DNA of 64,000 nt from Actinoplanes teichomyceticus ATCC 31121 (GTDB taxonomy: Bacteria > Actinomycetota > Actinomycetes > Mycobacteriales > Micromonosporaceae), in assembly GCF_003711105.1 (NCBI RefSeq), contig NZ_CP023865.1, forward strand, positions 6,989,001 to 7,053,000, read 5' to 3'. Made by a program: the position numbers and the translations under genes. Positions 26,678 through 40,368 of this stretch are shown piece by piece; position 1 is the stretch's first letter; the number at the start of each line of letters is the position of its first letter. The notes below the pieces were generated by a model. It searched no databases, was not told where the DNA came from, and saw only the letters and a program-made list of their open reading frames with translations.

Positions 26678-27343
26678 TCAGGCGGCGAGGGCGGCGGCCG
26701 CCACCTTCAGGTCGTCGACCAGGCCCCGGTAGGCGGCGTCACGGTCGTCCGCACGCAGGACCGCCGACGGGTGGATGGTGGCCAACGCCTGGATCTCGGT
26801 CACCGGGAAGTCCTCCGGATGCTCGGCCGAAGCGGGCCAGGGCATGAGCTGCCCGCGGGACCGGGTCACCCGGAAGGACGGGCCCAGCAGCGCCTTGCCC
26901 GCGGTCGCTCCGAGGAGAACCACGATCTGCGGCTTCAACAGCGCGAACTCGGAGACCAGCCAGGGTCGGCAGGCGGTGATGTGCGCCGGTCCGGGCGTCT
27001 GGTGGATGCGCCTGCTCCCACGCGGCTCGAAGCGGAAGTGCTTCACGGCATTGGTGATGTAGAGATCGGCGGGGTCGATGCCGGCGTCGTCCACGGCATC
27101 CCGCAGCAGGCGGCCGGCCGGGCCGACGAACGGCAGGCCCTTCTGATCCTCGACGTCACCGGGCTGCTCACCGACGAAGACGATCTTCGCGTGCGGCGCT
27201 CCCCGGCCGAAGACGGTCTGCGTCGCGTTCTCGTAGAGCTCGCAGCCCCGGCATCCGGCGGCGGCCTCCTTGAGCTCGTCGATGCTGTGCGGCCGCGGCG
27301 GCACCCATTGCTGCGCACCGGCCGGTGCTCCGGTCCCTGGCAT
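26678..27343 (-). CDS. udgX: Uracil-DNA glycosylase, UdgX type
   Basis: A 221-residue family-4-like uracil-DNA glycosylase with N-terminal Fe-S cysteines (C31, C34), motif A GEQPGD (58-63) and C-terminal motif HPSAVLR. Residues 100-117 read VKHFRFEPRGSRRIHQTP, matching the UdgX signature (KHF plus an R-R-I-H loop) rather than the VKCRPP of classical family 4. In mycobacterial UdgX the loop histidine (here H114) forms a covalent bond with the abasic site, sequestering it from repair. Expected activity: uracil excision with suicide-type capture. It sits near recA but not in its operon. Confidence 0.9.
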   Translation of the reverse strand: MPGTGAPAGAQQWVPPRPHSIDELKEAAAGCRGCELYENATQTVFGRGAPHAKIVFVGEQPGDVEDQKGLPFVGPAGRLLRDAVDDAGIDPADLYITNAVKHFRFEPRGSRRIHQTPGPAHITACRPWLVSEFALLKPQIVVLLGATAGKALLGPSFRVTRSRGQLMPWPASAEHPEDFPVTEIQALATIHPSAVLRADDRDAAYRGLVDDLKVAAAALAA

Positions 27344-27476
27344 GCCTCCGTTCTACCCGGGAAGCCTGCCGTCACGCCGACCGGGCCCACTCTCCCGGGG
27401 GACGACCGTTCCGGCGGTCGTACCGGAAAGGGGGCCGTGTCGAGGAACGGCCCGATGCGTACGGACGATCCCGGCC

Positions 27477-28823
27477 TCATCGCGTCAGCGCGGCCGGCGC
27501 GGCCGGATGGACCACCGCCGCCACGGCCGTGACCAGCTCGGGAAGGTCCGGCTCGGCGAGCGGGCTGATGGTGATCCGGATGCCGGGTGGCGAGTTGACC
27601 CGGAACAGCGCGCCGGGCGCCACCGCGTAACCGGCGTCGCGCAGGGCGGCGATCGCGTGGGTCTCGTCGGGGACCGGCACCCAGACGTTGATCCCGGTGG
27701 CGCCGAAGGCCGGCACCCCTCGCGCCCGGAGCATGTCACGCAGGGCGCCACGGCGAGCGGTGTACGACCGGGCGGCCGCCGCGACCAGCTCGGTCACCCC
27801 AGGATCGCGCCAGAGCCGCAGGAGCAGCCGCTGGGACAGGGTGGAGACCCAGCCCATGCCGATCCGCATCCGGCCGGCGACCCGGGCGATCGTCGTCTCG
27901 TCGCCGGCCAGCACGGCGATGCGCAGGTCCGGGCCGAACGGTTTCGAGGCGGACCGGACGAACGCCCACCACCGGGTCACCGGGCCGACGCAGTGCGGTG
28001 GCTCCTCGGCCAGCTCGGCGGCGTGGTCGTCCTCCACCAGCAGGACCTCGGGATGCCGGGCGAACAGGTCACGCAGGGCGACCGCCCGGCCGGCGCCCAC
28101 CGCCGCGCCGGTCGGGTTCTGCGCGCGCACGGTGACGACCACGGCACGGACCCCGGCCCGCAGCGCGGCGGCCAGCGACTCGGGGTCGGGGCCCTCCTGG
28201 TCCACCCCCACGGGCACCGGCCGCATCCCCAGAGCGGCGATCAGATCCAGCAGGTTGGCCCAGCCCGGATCCTCGACGGCGACCGCGTCGCCCGGCTTCA
28301 GATGGGCGATCAGCAGGCGCTCGATCGAGTCCAGCGTGCCGGCGGTGACGGCGATCGTCGCGTCACCGACCGGAACGCCCTCGGCGAGCAGACGGGGCCG
28401 AGCCGCCTCGATCAGCTCCGGCATGGCCATCGCCGACGCATACCCCTGCGGCGCGCCGATCTGCGCGGCGACCGCCCGCAGAGCCGGAGCCAGCGGCGGC
28501 AGGAAGCGCGGGTCCGGCTCGCCGGCGGAGAGGTCGAGGAGGCCCTCCGGAACCGGGGGGCGCAGAGCGGACCGGGAGAGGGCCACCGGCGGGCGGGAAC
28601 GGACCCGCGTGCCACGCCGGCCGCCCGTCTCGACCACGCCGCGTTGCCGCAGCTCCTGGTACGCCTTGGCGACCGTGGCGGGACTGACGTGCAGCGCGCC
28701 GGCCAGCACCCGAACCGGCGGGAGGGCGGCGCCGAAGGCCCAGTCGCCGCGCACCACGCCGGCCTCGATGCTCGCCGAAATCGCAGCGGCGGTCTCGCCG
28801 GTCACCTGATATTGTTCTGCCAC
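27477..28823 (-). CDS. MocR-type regulator (GntR winged helix fused to PLP aminotransferase fold)
   Basis: 448 residues: winged helix (about 7-75, LHVSPATVAKAYQELRQRGVVE) joined to a fold-type I aminotransferase domain with the PLP motif SASKPFG (Schiff-base K294), AQNPTGA and EDDHAAE. MocR proteins use PLP-type ligands to control nearby genes; PdxR and PtsJ are relatives tied to vitamin B6 metabolism. It is divergent from a flavin-oxidase/acetyltransferase fusion with a perfect 12-bp palindrome between them, which suggests that gene is its target. The GTG start has no ribosome binding site. Confidence 0.9.
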   Translation of the reverse strand: MAEQYQVTGETAAAISASIEAGVVRGDWAFGAALPPVRVLAGALHVSPATVAKAYQELRQRGVVETGGRRGTRVRSRPPVALSRSALRPPVPEGLLDLSAGEPDPRFLPPLAPALRAVAAQIGAPQGYASAMAMPELIEAARPRLLAEGVPVGDATIAVTAGTLDSIERLLIAHLKPGDAVAVEDPGWANLLDLIAALGMRPVPVGVDQEGPDPESLAAALRAGVRAVVVTVRAQNPTGAAVGAGRAVALRDLFARHPEVLLVEDDHAAELAEEPPHCVGPVTRWWAFVRSASKPFGPDLRIAVLAGDETTIARVAGRMRIGMGWVSTLSQRLLLRLWRDPGVTELVAAAARSYTARRGALRDMLRARGVPAFGATGINVWVPVPDETHAIAALRDAGYAVAPGALFRVNSPPGIRITISPLAEPDLPELVTAVAAVVHPAAPAALTR

Positions 28824-28834
28824 AGCGACGATTC

Positions 28835-28846
28835 TGTACTAGTACA
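28835..28846. promoter_or_regulatory. Candidate MocR operator
   Basis: TGTACTAGTACA is a perfect palindrome 11 bp upstream of the MocR start and 43 bp upstream of the divergent gene. MocR regulators usually bind in such shared promoters, so autoregulation plus target control is likely. Confidence 0.5.
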
Positions 28847-28889
28847 ACTGACTGCGCAAGTGACCCGCCGCCAGCAGGGAGGGCCCCCG

Positions 28890-30131
28890 ATGACCGACGT
28901 CTACGCCACCACCGACCGGACCACCCCGCACCGGACACGTCAGCGCATGCACTACGAGCGGGACAGGGCACACGCCATCCTCGACGAGGCGTACGACTGC
29001 TCGGTCGCCTTCGTGGTCGACGGCGAGCCGCGCGCACTGCCGACCCTGCACGTCCGCGTCGGCGAGACGCTCTACCTGCACGGCTCCACCGGTGGCCGGA
29101 TGGCCCTCGCGGCCCGCGCCGACGGCATCCCGGTCTGCGTGAGCGTGACGCTGCTCGACGGCCTGGTGTACGGCCGCTCACAGTTCCACCACAGCGCCAA
29201 CTACCGCTCGGTGGTCGCTCACGGCGTCGCGCGCCCGGTCACCGACCCGGCCGAGAAGGCGGAGGCCATGCACGCCCTGGTGGAGAAGGTCGGCGCCGGG
29301 CGGGCCGCGGACAGCCGCCCACCCACCAGACAGGAGATGGCCCAGACCAGCGTGCTCGCGCTGCCACTGGTGGAGGTGTCGGCCCGGGTCCGGACGGGTG
29401 GCGTGCTGGACGACCCCGCGGATCTCGACCTGCCGCACTGGGCCGGGGTGCTCCCGATCCGGCGGGTCGCCGGCCCGCCGGAGACCGAACCCGGCGTTCC
29501 GGTGCCGCCTCCGGCATACCTTCCCGGACGCACGTCGACCGAGTGGCAGACCCCGGTGCTCATGGAGGGCCGCCATGTCCGGCTGGAGCCGCTGTCGCCG
29601 TCACACGCGCCCGGGTTGTTCGAGGCGCTGGACGACGAGGAGGTCTGGCGGCACATCCCGACGCCGCGGGCCCGCACGCCGGAGGACACGGCCGCCGACA
29701 TCGCGGAGGTGATCCGCGGGCAGTGGCGCGGTGACCGGGCCGGGTGGGCCCAGGTCCACCCGGTCACCGGCGCGGTGATGGGGATGACGACGTACCACGA
29801 CGTCGACCCGCAACGGCGGGCGGTCGGGATCGGGCACACCATGCTCGGCCGCCGGTGGTGGCGGACCGGGGTGAACACCGAGGCGAAGCTGATGCTGCTG
29901 GAGCGGGCTTTCGACGTGCTCGGCGCGGCCAAGGTGTTCTGGTACACCGACATCCGCAACGAGCGGTCCCAGCGGGCGATCGCGCGGCTCGGCGCCAGCC
30001 GGGACGGGCTGCTGCGCAGGCAGCGGCTGCGGCCGGACGGCTCGTGGCGGGACACCGTGGTGTTCGCGATGACGGCCAACGAGTGGCCGGCCGCGGCTCA
30101 GCGCCTGCGGGATCGCCTGGCGGCCGTTTGA
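28890..30131 (+). CDS. Fusion of pyridoxamine-5'-phosphate-oxidase-like flavin domain and GNAT acetyltransferase
   Basis: The 413-residue protein joins two domains. Residues ~15-165 form a split-barrel flavin-binding domain of the Nim/PNPOx-like type (ILDEAYDCSVAFVVDGEPRALPT, LYLHGSTGGRMA). Residues ~225-400 form a RimJ/RimL-type GNAT domain (VRLEPLSPSHAPGLFEALDD, GIGHTMLGRRWWRTGVNTEAKL, NERSQRAIARLGA). AGGGAGGG sits upstream of ATG 28890; a much longer upstream reading crosses the MocR gene on the other strand. Family knowledge suggests reduction or detoxification of a small molecule plus N-acetylation. Substrate unknown. It is probably controlled by the divergent MocR regulator. Confidence 0.85.
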   Translation: MTDVYATTDRTTPHRTRQRMHYERDRAHAILDEAYDCSVAFVVDGEPRALPTLHVRVGETLYLHGSTGGRMALAARADGIPVCVSVTLLDGLVYGRSQFHHSANYRSVVAHGVARPVTDPAEKAEAMHALVEKVGAGRAADSRPPTRQEMAQTSVLALPLVEVSARVRTGGVLDDPADLDLPHWAGVLPIRRVAGPPETEPGVPVPPPAYLPGRTSTEWQTPVLMEGRHVRLEPLSPSHAPGLFEALDDEEVWRHIPTPRARTPEDTAADIAEVIRGQWRGDRAGWAQVHPVTGAVMGMTTYHDVDPQRRAVGIGHTMLGRRWWRTGVNTEAKLMLLERAFDVLGAAKVFWYTDIRNERSQRAIARLGASRDGLLRRQRLRPDGSWRDTVVFAMTANEWPAAAQRLRDRLAAV

Positions 30132-30162
30132 TCGGGCGGGGAGACGTGACGCTTGCCCGGCC

Positions 30163-33100
30163 TCACCGGTTCTTGGACCTGGTGGCGGACGCGGTCGGGC
30201 CATCGGTGTAGAAGGTGCTCCGGATCATCTGGATCTTGCTGAATTCGGCCGCCCAGGTCGCTTCGGTGGTGGACCAGCCGAGTGCGTAGGCACGGCCGCC
30301 CGCCGAGAACCATCGGGTGGTCGCGCGGCGCAGGATCCCGGTATCGCCGCGGTAGCGGTACTCCCAGTCGGCGGCCTTGTGCAGCAGCGTCACCGGCGCG
30401 ATGGCGATCAGCGCGTAGTCACGTACCCGGCCCGTCTGCCGTAAGCGGCGCTCCTCGGCGCGACACCCTCGCAGCGGATCGGTGCGCGCCTGGCGGCCCA
30501 CGTCCAGGCTCAGCACCCGGGGGCCGCCCGGCTCCCGGAAGCAGTAGGTGGCACCGATCCGCTGGTACGTCCAGCCGTCCGGGACCGGGATGTGGAAGCC
30601 GCTCCCGTCGGTGAAGTAGGACCAGCCGGCCTGCAACGCCCAGCCGTTGACGCCGCGGGCCGCGCGGTCCCTCGGGGCGACCGGGACGTCGTCGGGTGGT
30701 GGCACGTCGCAGACGATCGGCGAGAAGCCGGCAGTTCGCGGCGAAAGGGGGGTGACCGGCGACGCCTGGGACGGCGACGCGGCCGGTGTCTGCACCATCC
30801 GCGGAGCGGAGTCGTCCCGCCCGATCAGGTGGACGCCGAGGAGGCTGCCGCCCAGCACGACGATCAGCACCAGCCCCGCGATGATCAGCCGGGATCGGAG
30901 CCGGGCGGGCAGGCGCGGGCGACCCGACCAGCACGCTGGGGGCACCCGGTTCCCCACCGGCCGGCCGGAATGCGGGGTCCGCTGAGCGGGGATCACGTGC
31001 AGCACCGCCTGATTTCCGCGGCGGAGCGCCGGGGTGGTGGCGGGCTCGCCGGCCGCGGCGGGTGCGCGGTTGAGACGACGGTGAGACGGCTCCGCGGCAC
31101 GGTTGCCCTCCTTGCCCCGGCGACCGCCGGCAACGTAGTGGGTGCCGCTCGCGGCATTCGCGGGAGCGTACGAGAGGAGGCCGCCGTCAACGGGACCGTC
31201 GCCGCTGGCAGCGGTCGCGGAGCCGGCATCGCCGTCATAGGGATGATCGACGTAGGTGAAGCTGCCCTCGATGTAGTCGTTGCCGATCTCAGCGCTGGTG
31301 ACATGCCGGCTGGTGTAGGTGCGGCCGGTGGGGTACGTGACAGCTCGGCCCTGTCCCGCACCGGGGTTCGACGGCTCGCCGCTACCGGCAGGCGTCCAGC
31401 CGGATGCGCTGTCGCGGGGTTCCGCTCCGGGCGACCGGGGTCCCGCCCGGAGCGACCAGCGAGCGGAGTCGGTGGTTTCCTCGGTGTGGCGTGCGCCCGG
31501 GTCGGCACTCGGTGACAGCACCTCTACCGGGAACGTGGTGCCGGTGGGAGAACCGGTTCCCACCGCGCGCGGGTCATCGGCAGAGGCACGAACATCGGCC
31601 GTGGACGTGTCGCCGCCGGAAGCGGTGGCATCGGGTGCGGGAGGAAGCGCATAGCGGGCAGCCGCGGCCCCGAACGTGGAGGCGCTGTTCCCCGACTCGC
31701 TGCCGCCCGGGAACGCCGGAAACCGCGACACAGCAGCGTCGGAGCGCAACGCACCGTCATTCCCGGACGCGGAACCAGCCGCCGAGACAGGCCCGTCTCC
31801 CGACTCGCTGCCGCCCGGGAACGCCGGATCCGCCGACAGGGCGGCGTTGACGCCGTACCCGTCGTCCGGAGCCGCGGGATCGATCGACGTTGCCGGGTGA
31901 CTCGCCGGCGGCGCGGAACCGGTAGCCGGATACGCCGGTGACGGCGAGGTCCCGGCCCGGAAATCCAGAGCGGCCAACTCGCCGGTGTCCGGCACGCCAC
32001 CGGCGAGAAGGACGGTGTCGGCCAGAGGGTCGCCACCGGCGCCATCCGCGGGGCGGCGCGGGGTGCCGGACGCAGCCGTCCCGGAAACGGATGCAACGGC
32101 CGGGCCGACCGCAGCGCTCCCCTGATCGATTCCGGCCAGTCCCGATGTGTTGTCGTCACCCCGCGCCTCCCGGCGCGGCGCTACGCGGCCTCGGATCGGA
32201 ACCCGGGCGCTGCCCACCGCCGGAGCCGCGGTATCCGCCGCTGCGGCACCGCTCGGCCGCTCCCCCGCGGCGCTGCCGACGGTCGTGCCGCCCGAGCGGT
32301 CCGCACCACCCGCGGCCGGGCCGCCACGGTCCGCCGCATCACTCACGACCGCATCTCCGGCGCGGCTGACCGCGCGCACCGCATCACTCACGACCTCTTC
32401 ATCGACACGATGAGCCGGGCCAGCCGCACCACCCCCGGCCGGTTCATCGACACCGGACGCCGCACCGGCCGCACCACCCTCGACCGAATCACCGACACGA
32501 CCGCTCGCCCGCACCGCATCACTCAGGACGGGATCGGAAGCCGGAGGCGCCGCACCGGCCGCTTCGTTCACGACCGTTTCGCGGGCACGCGGCGCCGCAC
32601 CAGCCGCTTGGTTCAGGACGGCTTCCCCGGCACGAGGCGCCCCACCGGCCGCTTCACTCACGACGGCTTCGCCGGCACGACGCGCCGCACCAGCCGCTTC
32701 GACGGTTTCGCCGGCGCGGTCCGCATCGCTCGCGGGCTCATCACCGGCACGACCGGCCTCGGAGCCCGCATCGCTCGCGGGCTCATCACCGGCACGACCG
32801 GCCCCGGGACCCGCATCGCTGGCCACCGGATCGCCGCGCACCCCATCACGGGCGACCCGGCCGCCGGCCCGGTCCGCCCCGCGCGTCGCGCCGCCCCCGC
32901 CCGGGTGCGGCTCGGCGGCCGCTCCCCGGCGCCGCTGGGCGGGAATGACCGGCTCGGCGGCCTCGACCACGGCCCGGAGCTGCCGTTCCGCCTCGTCCGC
33001 CGTCAGGCGCGCCTCGGGCTCGTACCGAAGGAGGCCCACCAGGATCGGGCCGAGAGGCCCGGCCCGCACCGGCGGGTCGGGGGGCTCGGTGGCCAGCGCG

Positions 33101-33774
33101 GCGAGCGTCGCCATCGCGCTGTCCCGGGCGTACGGCGACTGGCCCTCGACCGTCGCGTACAGCGTCGCCCCGAACGACCACATGTCGCACTCCACGGTGG
33201 ACGCGCCGTTCAGGGCCCGCTCCGGTGACACGTACTGCGGGGAGCCGACGATCAGTCCGGGCGTGGTCACCATGCCGTCCCCGACGAAGGTGGCCAGACC
33301 GAAATCGGTCAGCAGCACCCGTCCATCGGATCCGATCAGGACGTTGTGCGGCTTGACGTCGCGATGCAGCACACCGGCCTCGTGGGCGGCGGTGAGCGCG
33401 GACAGCACGGCGAGGCCGATCCGGGCCGCCTCCACCGGCAGGTACGGCCCGCGGGTGGTGAGCACCTGGTAGAGCGACCGGGACGCGACGTATTCCATCA
33501 CGATCCAGGACAGGCCCTCGTCGTGGAGCACGTCGTAGACCCGGACCACGTGCGGATGTGTCAGCCGGGCCGCGCTACGTGCCTCGCGCAGGGTCCGGCT
33601 GTGCAGCCGGTCCTTCTCGGCGTCGCTCATCCAGTCCGGCGGGACGATCTCCTTGATCGCCACGTCCCGATCCAACATCTGATCCCGGGCCAGCCAGACC
33701 CGACCCATCCCACCTGCGCCGACCGGTTCCAGAAGACGGTACCGGCCCGCGACGAGCATCTGCCTGACCGCCAT
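30163..33774 (-). CDS. Transmembrane serine/threonine protein kinase with a very long low-complexity linker
   Basis: 1203 residues. The PknB-type kinase domain spans about 11-275: GAGGMGRV loop, K41, HRDVKPHN (catalytic D139), DFGLA and GSPQYVSPE. A ~680-residue linker follows, very rich in Ala, Gly, Ser, Asp, Glu and Arg with repeats of AGEAVV and EAAGAAPRA type. One TM helix is at about 963-985 (LIIAGLVLIVVLGGSLLGVHLIG), then a ~215-residue extracellular domain with two or three Cys and conserved WSYFTDGSGFHIPVPDGWTY. The start ATG 33774 follows GGGTAGGTG. It is divergent from lhr. Its signal is unknown; the extracellular part is not PASTA. Confidence 0.9.
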   Translation of the reverse strand: MAVRQMLVAGRYRLLEPVGAGGMGRVWLARDQMLDRDVAIKEIVPPDWMSDAEKDRLHSRTLREARSAARLTHPHVVRVYDVLHDEGLSWIVMEYVASRSLYQVLTTRGPYLPVEAARIGLAVLSALTAAHEAGVLHRDVKPHNVLIGSDGRVLLTDFGLATFVGDGMVTTPGLIVGSPQYVSPERALNGASTVECDMWSFGATLYATVEGQSPYARDSAMATLAALATEPPDPPVRAGPLGPILVGLLRYEPEARLTADEAERQLRAVVEAAEPVIPAQRRRGAAAEPHPGGGGATRGADRAGGRVARDGVRGDPVASDAGPGAGRAGDEPASDAGSEAGRAGDEPASDADRAGETVEAAGAARRAGEAVVSEAAGGAPRAGEAVLNQAAGAAPRARETVVNEAAGAAPPASDPVLSDAVRASGRVGDSVEGGAAGAASGVDEPAGGGAAGPAHRVDEEVVSDAVRAVSRAGDAVVSDAADRGGPAAGGADRSGGTTVGSAAGERPSGAAAADTAAPAVGSARVPIRGRVAPRREARGDDNTSGLAGIDQGSAAVGPAVASVSGTAASGTPRRPADGAGGDPLADTVLLAGGVPDTGELAALDFRAGTSPSPAYPATGSAPPASHPATSIDPAAPDDGYGVNAALSADPAFPGGSESGDGPVSAAGSASGNDGALRSDAAVSRFPAFPGGSESGNSASTFGAAAARYALPPAPDATASGGDTSTADVRASADDPRAVGTGSPTGTTFPVEVLSPSADPGARHTEETTDSARWSLRAGPRSPGAEPRDSASGWTPAGSGEPSNPGAGQGRAVTYPTGRTYTSRHVTSAEIGNDYIEGSFTYVDHPYDGDAGSATAASGDGPVDGGLLSYAPANAASGTHYVAGGRRGKEGNRAAEPSHRRLNRAPAAAGEPATTPALRRGNQAVLHVIPAQRTPHSGRPVGNRVPPACWSGRPRLPARLRSRLIIAGLVLIVVLGGSLLGVHLIGRDDSAPRMVQTPAASPSQASPVTPLSPRTAGFSPIVCDVPPPDDVPVAPRDRAARGVNGWALQAGWSYFTDGSGFHIPVPDGWTYQRIGATYCFREPGGPRVLSLDVGRQARTDPLRGCRAEERRLRQTGRVRDYALIAIAPVTLLHKAADWEYRYRGDTGILRRATTRWFSAGGRAYALGWSTTEATWAAEFSKIQMIRSTFYTDGPTASATRSKNR
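32721..32810. repeat. 45-bp in-frame repeat in the kinase linker
   Basis: CCGCATCGCTCGCGGGCTCA recurs at 32721 and 32766 (period 45 bp, 15 codons), with further degenerate copies to both sides in the linker-coding region. Confidence 0.7.
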
Positions 33775-33902
33775 CGGCACCTACCCATCGTGTCGGCTAT
33801 CAGGGTAATCACGCACAGACCGCCCACGGAACGCCGATCACCCGGGCCCCGCGTGGGGCTCGGCGCCGATTTCTGTCGTACCCCCGCGAGAGGATGGGTG
33901 AC

Positions 33903-38846
<4,944 letters not shown>

Positions 38847-38914
38847 GGGACGTCAGCGGCGCGGGTGTGTGGGGCGCTCCGGTGGCGTCCGCAGCTGTCC
38901 GGCCGGTCCAGCCC

Positions 38915-39015
38915 GGCGAGCGACGCGACGGCCACCGGCCCACCCCGGCGAGCGACGCGACGGCCACCGGTCCAGCCCGGCAAGCGACGCGACGGCCACC
39001 GGCCCACCCCGGCAA
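38915..39015. repeat. 32-bp tandem repeat downstream of lhr
   Basis: CGAGCGACGCGACGGCCACCGG-type units with a 32-bp period start near 38915, 38947 and 38979; a partial fourth merges into the terminator hairpin. Confidence 0.85.
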
Positions 39016-39051
39016 CAGCGGCCGTCGCCCGAGGCGGCCGCTGTTGCCGGG
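39008..39051. terminator. Bidirectional hairpin between lhr and the LLM oxidoreductase
   Basis: A perfect 16-bp stem (39008-39023 with 39036-39051; CCCGGCAACAGCGGCC) with a 12-nt loop between two convergent genes. Confidence 0.82.
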
Positions 39052-39059
39052 AACAGGGG

Positions 39060-39986
39060 TCAGAGCTGGGGCAGGATCTCCGAGGCGACCAGGTTCACGT
39101 GGTCGATGTCGGAGCAGTCCAGCGTCTGCAGGAAGAGGCGGGAGGCGCCGGCTTCGGCGTACCGGTTGATCGTCTCCACCGCCTCGGCGGGCGTGCCGAC
39201 GATGCCGCCGTTCTCCCGCATCTCCTCGACCTCGCGGCCGATGGTCGCGGCCCGGCGGCGCACCTCGGCGTCGTCGCGGCCGACGCAGAGCACCGCCGCG
39301 GCGCTGAACGCGGGGGGCTCGGCGCGGCCCACGGCGGCGCTGGCCGCGCGGACCCTTTCGAACTGGGCCGGGATGTCCTCGATCTTGGCGAACGGGACGT
39401 TGAACTCGGACGCGAAGCGGGCCGCCAGATCCGGCGTGCGCTTCTTGCCGTGTCCGCCGACGATCACCGGCACCGGGGACTGGACCGGCTTGGGGAGCGC
39501 CGGCGAGTCGTTGAGCTGGTAGTACTTGCCGTCGAACTGGAAGGTCGAGCCGACCGGCGTCTTCCACAGCCCGGTGATGATCTCCAGCTGCTCCTCGAGC
39601 CGGTCGAAGCGCTCGCCGAGGGCGGGGAACGGGATGCCGTACGCCTTGTGCTCGGCGTCGAACCAGCCGCCGCCGAGACCGAACTCGATCCGCCCGCCGC
39701 TCATCGCGTCCACCTGGGCGACCGCGATGGCCAGCGGCCCGGGGAGCCGGAACGTCGCCGAGCTGACCAGCGTGCCGAGCCGGATCCGGGACGTCTGCAC
39801 GGCGAGCGCGGCCAGGGTGATCCAGGCGTCGGTGGGTCCGGGCAGGCCGGACACGTCGCCCATCTTGACGTAGTGGTCGGAACGGAAGAATCCGTCGAAG
39901 CCGCCGTCCTCGGCGGCCTTGGCCACCCGCAGCAGGTCGTCGTGGCTGGCGCCCTGCTGGGGTTCGGTGAAGATCACGAGACGCAT
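39060..39986 (-). CDS. LLM-class F420-dependent oxidoreductase
   Basis: A luciferase-like monooxygenase-fold protein, 308 residues. Visible features: MRLVIFTEPQQG start, FDGFFRSDHYVKMGD, RLGTLVSSATFRLPGPLA, GGRIEFGLGGGWFDAEH and PVIVGGHGKKRTP, the pattern of the actinobacterial F420-dependent subgroup. It most likely uses reduced F420 rather than FMN; substrate unknown. ATG 39986 has AGGG upstream. A longer N-terminal reading is translated repeat sequence and is rejected. The gene is convergent with lhr and divergent from the SAM hydrolase gene across a repeat-rich spacer. Confidence 0.9.
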   Translation of the reverse strand: MRLVIFTEPQQGASHDDLLRVAKAAEDGGFDGFFRSDHYVKMGDVSGLPGPTDAWITLAALAVQTSRIRLGTLVSSATFRLPGPLAIAVAQVDAMSGGRIEFGLGGGWFDAEHKAYGIPFPALGERFDRLEEQLEIITGLWKTPVGSTFQFDGKYYQLNDSPALPKPVQSPVPVIVGGHGKKRTPDLAARFASEFNVPFAKIEDIPAQFERVRAASAAVGRAEPPAFSAAAVLCVGRDDAEVRRRAATIGREVEEMRENGGIVGTPAEAVETINRYAEAGASRLFLQTLDCSDIDHVNLVASEILPQL

Positions 39987-40210
39987 GTGATCAACCCTGC
40001 CAGATCGCACCGGCACGTCTGCCCCACATCCGGCAGTTACGTTGGCCACCACCAGGACCACGGCCACACCGCCGGCAAGGACGGCCGGCGCACCCCGCCA
40101 CCCCCGCCACGGCGACCGCAACCACCACAACAACCGCCGGCGCCACGACAACGGGGCCACCGCCACCGCCACGACAACTGCCACCGCCACCGCCACGACC
40201 ACCGCCACCG

Positions 40211-40300
40211 CCACGACGACGCCCCGCCAGGACACGACCACCGCCACCGCCACGACGACGCCCCGCCAGGACACGACCACCGCCACGACGACGCGCCGCC
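40211..40300. repeat. 39-bp tandem repeat upstream of the SAM hydrolase gene
   Basis: CCACGACGACGCCCCGCCAG starts at 40211 and 40250; a shortened third copy starts at 40283. Confidence 0.85.
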
Positions 40301-40355
40301 ACGACCGCCCGCCACCGCGCGGCGTGCCCGCCCCGCCTCGCGCGACGGCTGGCAG

Positions 40356-40361
40356 TAACTT
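40356..40361 (+). promoter_or_regulatory. Leaderless -10 box of the SAM hydrolase gene
   Basis: TAACTT ends 7 nt before ATG 40369; no Shine-Dalgarno sequence. Confidence 0.5.
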
Positions 40362-40368
40362 GGCCACC

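Larger units (their letters stand above)
39987..40368. other. Repeat-rich spacer between LLM oxidoreductase and SAM hydrolase genes
   Basis: These 382 bp hold no gene. They are dominated by CCACCG/CCACGA-rich hexamers and a 39-bp tandem repeat. Near-identical 20-bp sequences (GGCAGTTACGTTGGCCACCA at 40033 and GGCAGTAACTTGGCCACCAT at 40351) flank the block, and the second carries the SAM hydrolase start. Confidence 0.65.
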
